A stretch of 6,302 nt of DNA from Alphaproteobacteria bacterium (GTDB taxonomy: Bacteria; Pseudomonadota; Alphaproteobacteria; UBA2136; UBA6156), in NCBI GenBank assembly GCA_027490875.1, contig JAIXXE010000038.1:1-6302 (forward strand). Reading direction: 5' to 3'. The notes below the pieces were generated by a model, which saw only the letters and a list, made by a program, of their open reading frames with translations, was not told the origin of the DNA and did no database searches. Positions 4,592-6,302 of this stretch are shown piece by piece. Numbering within the stretch: the first letter of the stretch is position 1; every line of letters begins with the position of its first letter. The position numbers and the translations under genes are program-made.

Positions 4592-5827
4592 TTAAGCAGG
4601 TTGCAACACCGCCTGCACGGCGGGCAGCGGGTGGCCCGAAAGGATTTGCTGCAAGGCCCCGCCACCCGTGGAAATCATTACGCCCGCCTGCCGCAACGGG
4701 GCCAACAGGTCTTCGGCCGCGAGCGATTGTAACAGCCCATTGCCCGCCACAATCGCCAACCCACCCGGGGGGGTGGTGCGCGCTTGCAGCGCGGCCGCAA
4801 GGCTGCGCAGCCCTGCCCGAAAGGCCCGATGCTGCCAGTGCCCCACGCTGCCAAACCAGAGCACCGAAGGGCTTTCCTGTACAATTTTTTGCCAAACTTC
4901 CAAGGTTTGGGGGCCTAAATCCTGCGCCATGTCATCGGCTTCCATCCCGTGCGGCTTACGGTGCCCGGCCAACAGACCAGGTACAGCGCGGCGGGCCACG
5001 GCAAAGTCGCGCGGCAAGTGCACCCGGCAACCCAGCACGCCGGCTTCGGCCAACACGTTGCGGGCTAAGTCAACGGCGTCAAACTCAATCAGGCTGTGCT
5101 GCAGGTTTAAATCTTTCGCAGCCAGAAACGTCTGCCCCACCACGCCTGCCAACAGCAACAAATCGACTTTGGTGGCGGGGCTGGTCAGCGTGCGTTGCAG
5201 CAGCTCCAGCTTGTCCAGCACCGCGTTGCCGCCCAGCACCATCACGCGGGGGCGCACGGCGTTCTTCCAACGCTCCAGCTGTTGAAGTTCGTGCACGAAT
5301 TGCAGCCCCAATGCCGTGGGTAATAGGCCTGCCAGCATGGTGGTGCTGGCCTGCGTGCGGTGGGCGCAGGCAAAGGCCTCGTTCACCAGCACGTCGCCAA
5401 GCTGGGCCAGCTGCACGGCAAAGGGCTGCTGGTTAAGCTGCTCACCCATATGAAAGCGCGTATTTTCCAGCATCACCACGCGCCCGGGCGGCAGCGCCTG
5501 CATGGCAATCTGGGCCATCCGGCCAATGCAATCAGGGATGAACTCGACCGGCTGGCCAAGCATGTCGGCCAGCGCAGAGGCCAAAGGCGCGTTGGAAAGC
5601 TCGGGCACCACCCGCCCCTGCGGCCGCCCACGGTGGTTAAGCACCCCCACGCGCGCACCCTGTTCCAGCAGCCACAGCAGCGTGGGCAGCGTAGCTTCCA
5701 TGCGGTAACGCACCGCCTGCGGGCCGCCTTGGCCGCCGTCGTTGAAGTCCACCCGCAGCAACACGCGCTTGCCGCGCACCGCCAGCGTGGGCAGGCGCGG
5801 TAGCCTATGGAGGGCGAGGTCGAGCAT
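4592..5827 (-). CDS. Divergent phosphoglycerate kinase homologue, nucleotide site altered
   Basis: At 411 residues it has the length and two-domain order of phosphoglycerate kinase, which transfers phosphate between 1,3-bisphosphoglycerate and ADP in glycolysis. The N domain keeps the 3-phosphoglycerate side: RVDFN (25-29), HRGRP (65-69), LENTRFH (120-126) and NEAFACAHR (149-157). The C domain is changed: GGAKVxDK has become GGNAVLDK (199-206; first Lys lost, second kept), WNGPxGxFE has become WFGSVGHWQ (324-332; Asn and Glu lost), and GGGDT has become AGNGL (361-365; the Asp lost). DLGPQTL (303-309) and ISTGGGAL (385-392) remain. The frame is intact, so it is not a simple pseudogene. A bypassed, slow or non-kinase role is possible; whether a second normal pgk exists elsewhere is unknown. 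The start at 5827 has a poor Shine-Dalgarno. It diverges from the zauP-like/zapA pair, where tkt-gap-pgk often lies in this class. Confidence 0.88.
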   Translation of the reverse strand: MLDLALHRLPRLPTLAVRGKRVLLRVDFNDGGQGGPQAVRYRMEATLPTLLWLLEQGARVGVLNHRGRPQGRVVPELSNAPLASALADMLGQPVEFIPDCIGRMAQIAMQALPPGRVVMLENTRFHMGEQLNQQPFAVQLAQLGDVLVNEAFACAHRTQASTTMLAGLLPTALGLQFVHELQQLERWKNAVRPRVMVLGGNAVLDKLELLQRTLTSPATKVDLLLLAGVVGQTFLAAKDLNLQHSLIEFDAVDLARNVLAEAGVLGCRVHLPRDFAVARRAVPGLLAGHRKPHGMEADDMAQDLGPQTLEVWQKIVQESPSVLWFGSVGHWQHRAFRAGLRSLAAALQARTTPPGGLAIVAGNGLLQSLAAEDLLAPLRQAGVMISTGGGALQQILSGHPLPAVQAVLQPA

Positions 5828-5852
5828 TTAGGCTTGCATCTTGTTGGCAGCT

Positions 5853-5880
5853 ACCATACCCTAGTTCCTGAGATTCACAA
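5853..5880 (-). promoter_or_regulatory. Candidate promoter of the pgk-like gene
   Basis: On the minus strand TTGTGA (5880-5875) and TATGGT (5858-5853) are 16 bp apart, each 4 of 6 consensus matches. Transcription would start near 5846, leaving about 20 nt of leader before the ATG at 5827. It occupies most of the 74-bp divergent gap (5828-5901). No equally good pair was found for the opposite gene. Confidence 0.35.
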
Positions 5881-5901
5881 CTACGGGAGGGCCACTTTTC
5901 C

Positions 5902-6240
5902 ATGACCACCCCGGCCACCATGCCGCAGGACCCCGTTGGGATAGCCCAACTCCCCCCGCATTTGCCCGACCAACGCACCGCCGAGCGGCTGTTGCACATC
6001 GTTGATCAACTGGCCCGCACCCTCAAGCAAGCACCGCTCTCGGCATCACCCAACCCCCAAGGTTTACAGGAACTTCAGGCAGAAAATGCCATGCTGCTGC
6101 GCCAGCAGGCCACCGTGCATGCGCGGCTCAATGCTTTACTGGCACGGGTTTTGGCCAGTGCCACCGCTGCGGAAGCACCGAACCCCACAAGCGACCCCGA
6201 CCATCGCGCTGGGCAGCTGCACGAAAGCAATGGCGCATGA
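5902..6240 (+). CDS. Small coiled-coil protein upstream of zapA (ZauP position)
   Basis: A 112-residue protein with a Pro-rich N terminus (1-22), a helix around 24-43 (TAERLLHIVDQLARTLKQ), and a coiled-coil-like helix around 54-90 (LQELQAENAMLLRQQATVHA and onward) with Leu/Ala at heptad positions, then an Ala/Pro/Asp-rich tail. It has no membrane segment or Cys. Its stop overlaps the zapA start (ATGA), so the two are almost certainly co-translated. In Caulobacter the coiled-coil protein ZauP is encoded just upstream of ZapA and works with it to focus the FtsZ ring at midcell; position, size and coiled coil support the same role here, but the sequence identity was not tested. It may also fall in the DUF4164-like group found at this spot. 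GGGAGG (5885-5890) lies 11 nt before the ATG, a slightly long but usable spacing. Confidence 0.8.
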   Translation: MTTPATMPQDPVGIAQLPPHLPDQRTAERLLHIVDQLARTLKQAPLSASPNPQGLQELQAENAMLLRQQATVHARLNALLARVLASATAAEAPNPTSDPDHRAGQLHESNGA

Positions 6241-6302
6241 ACCGCCCCCTGCCCGTGGACGTTCAGATTGCTGGCAAGAGCTACCGCTTTGCCGCCCCCC
6301 CC
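6237..6302 (+). CDS. zapA: Cell division protein ZapA, N-terminal fragment cut by the right edge
   Basis: Only the first 22 codons are present: MNRPLPVDVQIAGKSYRF and AAPP. The PVDVQIAGKSYRF pattern matches the opening strand of ZapA (E. coli has PVDIQIFGRSLRV at the same place). ZapA binds FtsZ and cross-links its filaments to stabilise the Z-ring. The ATG overlaps the stop of the coiled-coil gene by 4 bases (ATGA). In many proteobacteria 6S RNA and the 5-formyltetrahydrofolate cyclo-ligase gene follow zapA; they would lie outside this window. Confidence 0.85.
   Translation, partial: MNRPLPVDVQIAGKSYRFAAPP

Noticed and set aside
4763..4772. G-run (ggggggg) within the pgk-like gene as a slippage or frameshift site
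   Set aside because: The frame is continuous across it and conserved PGK motifs occur on both sides, so no frameshift is needed.
5360..5803. Plus-strand open frame of 147 codons
   Set aside because: Antisense to the pgk-like gene; His/Arg/Gln-rich composition is typical of a shadow frame in GC-rich DNA.

Overview
The window looks like a piece of a GC-rich alphaproteobacterial chromosome. The evidence is the SSB with an acidic DDEIPF tail, an alphaproteobacterial-style BolA (QHKLVYAAL…HALQLTT), and a small coiled-coil gene overlapping the start of zapA, the ZauP-ZapA arrangement known from Caulobacter. The pgk-like gene next to zapA also fits, because glycolytic genes (tkt-gap-pgk) often sit by zapA in this class. 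The genus cannot be named from the sequence. No mobile element, tRNA, rRNA or CRISPR array was seen.

Layout, left to right. (1) A minus-strand gene runs off the left edge (start near 256). It encodes a membrane-anchored protein with a Cys cluster. (2) A divergent plus-strand pair follows: a membrane-anchored MurF-like ligase (327-1928) and rsmI (1928-2734), joined by a one-base TAATG overlap. (3) A BolA-family gene converges on rsmI (minus, 2755-3003). (4) The 3004-3233 region carries overlapping divergent promoter candidates, a palindrome near the predicted start site and about 165 nt of potentially folded leader. It leads into an unrecognised 74-codon gene (3234-3458) with a consensus AGGAGG and a strong terminator. 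(5) ssb (3565-4023) follows with its own terminator. (6) An unrecognised 121-codon gene (4137-4502) comes next. (7) A long hairpin separates it from a convergent, divergent-in-sequence phosphoglycerate kinase homologue (minus, 4592-5827). (8) Facing away from that gene, a coiled-coil gene in the zauP position (5902-6240) overlaps the start of zapA, which is cut by the right edge.

Most genes are housekeeping: envelope synthesis, ribosome modification, Fe-S/redox handling, replication and Z-ring assembly. Three things stand out. The PGK homologue keeps its 3-phosphoglycerate-side residues but has lost several nucleotide-site residues. The MurF-like ligase has a membrane domain and a Glu where MurF enzymes carry the carbamylated Lys. 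The small 74-codon gene has an elaborate leader that may gate its ribosome-binding site. All conclusions come from reading the sequence; no database search was possible.
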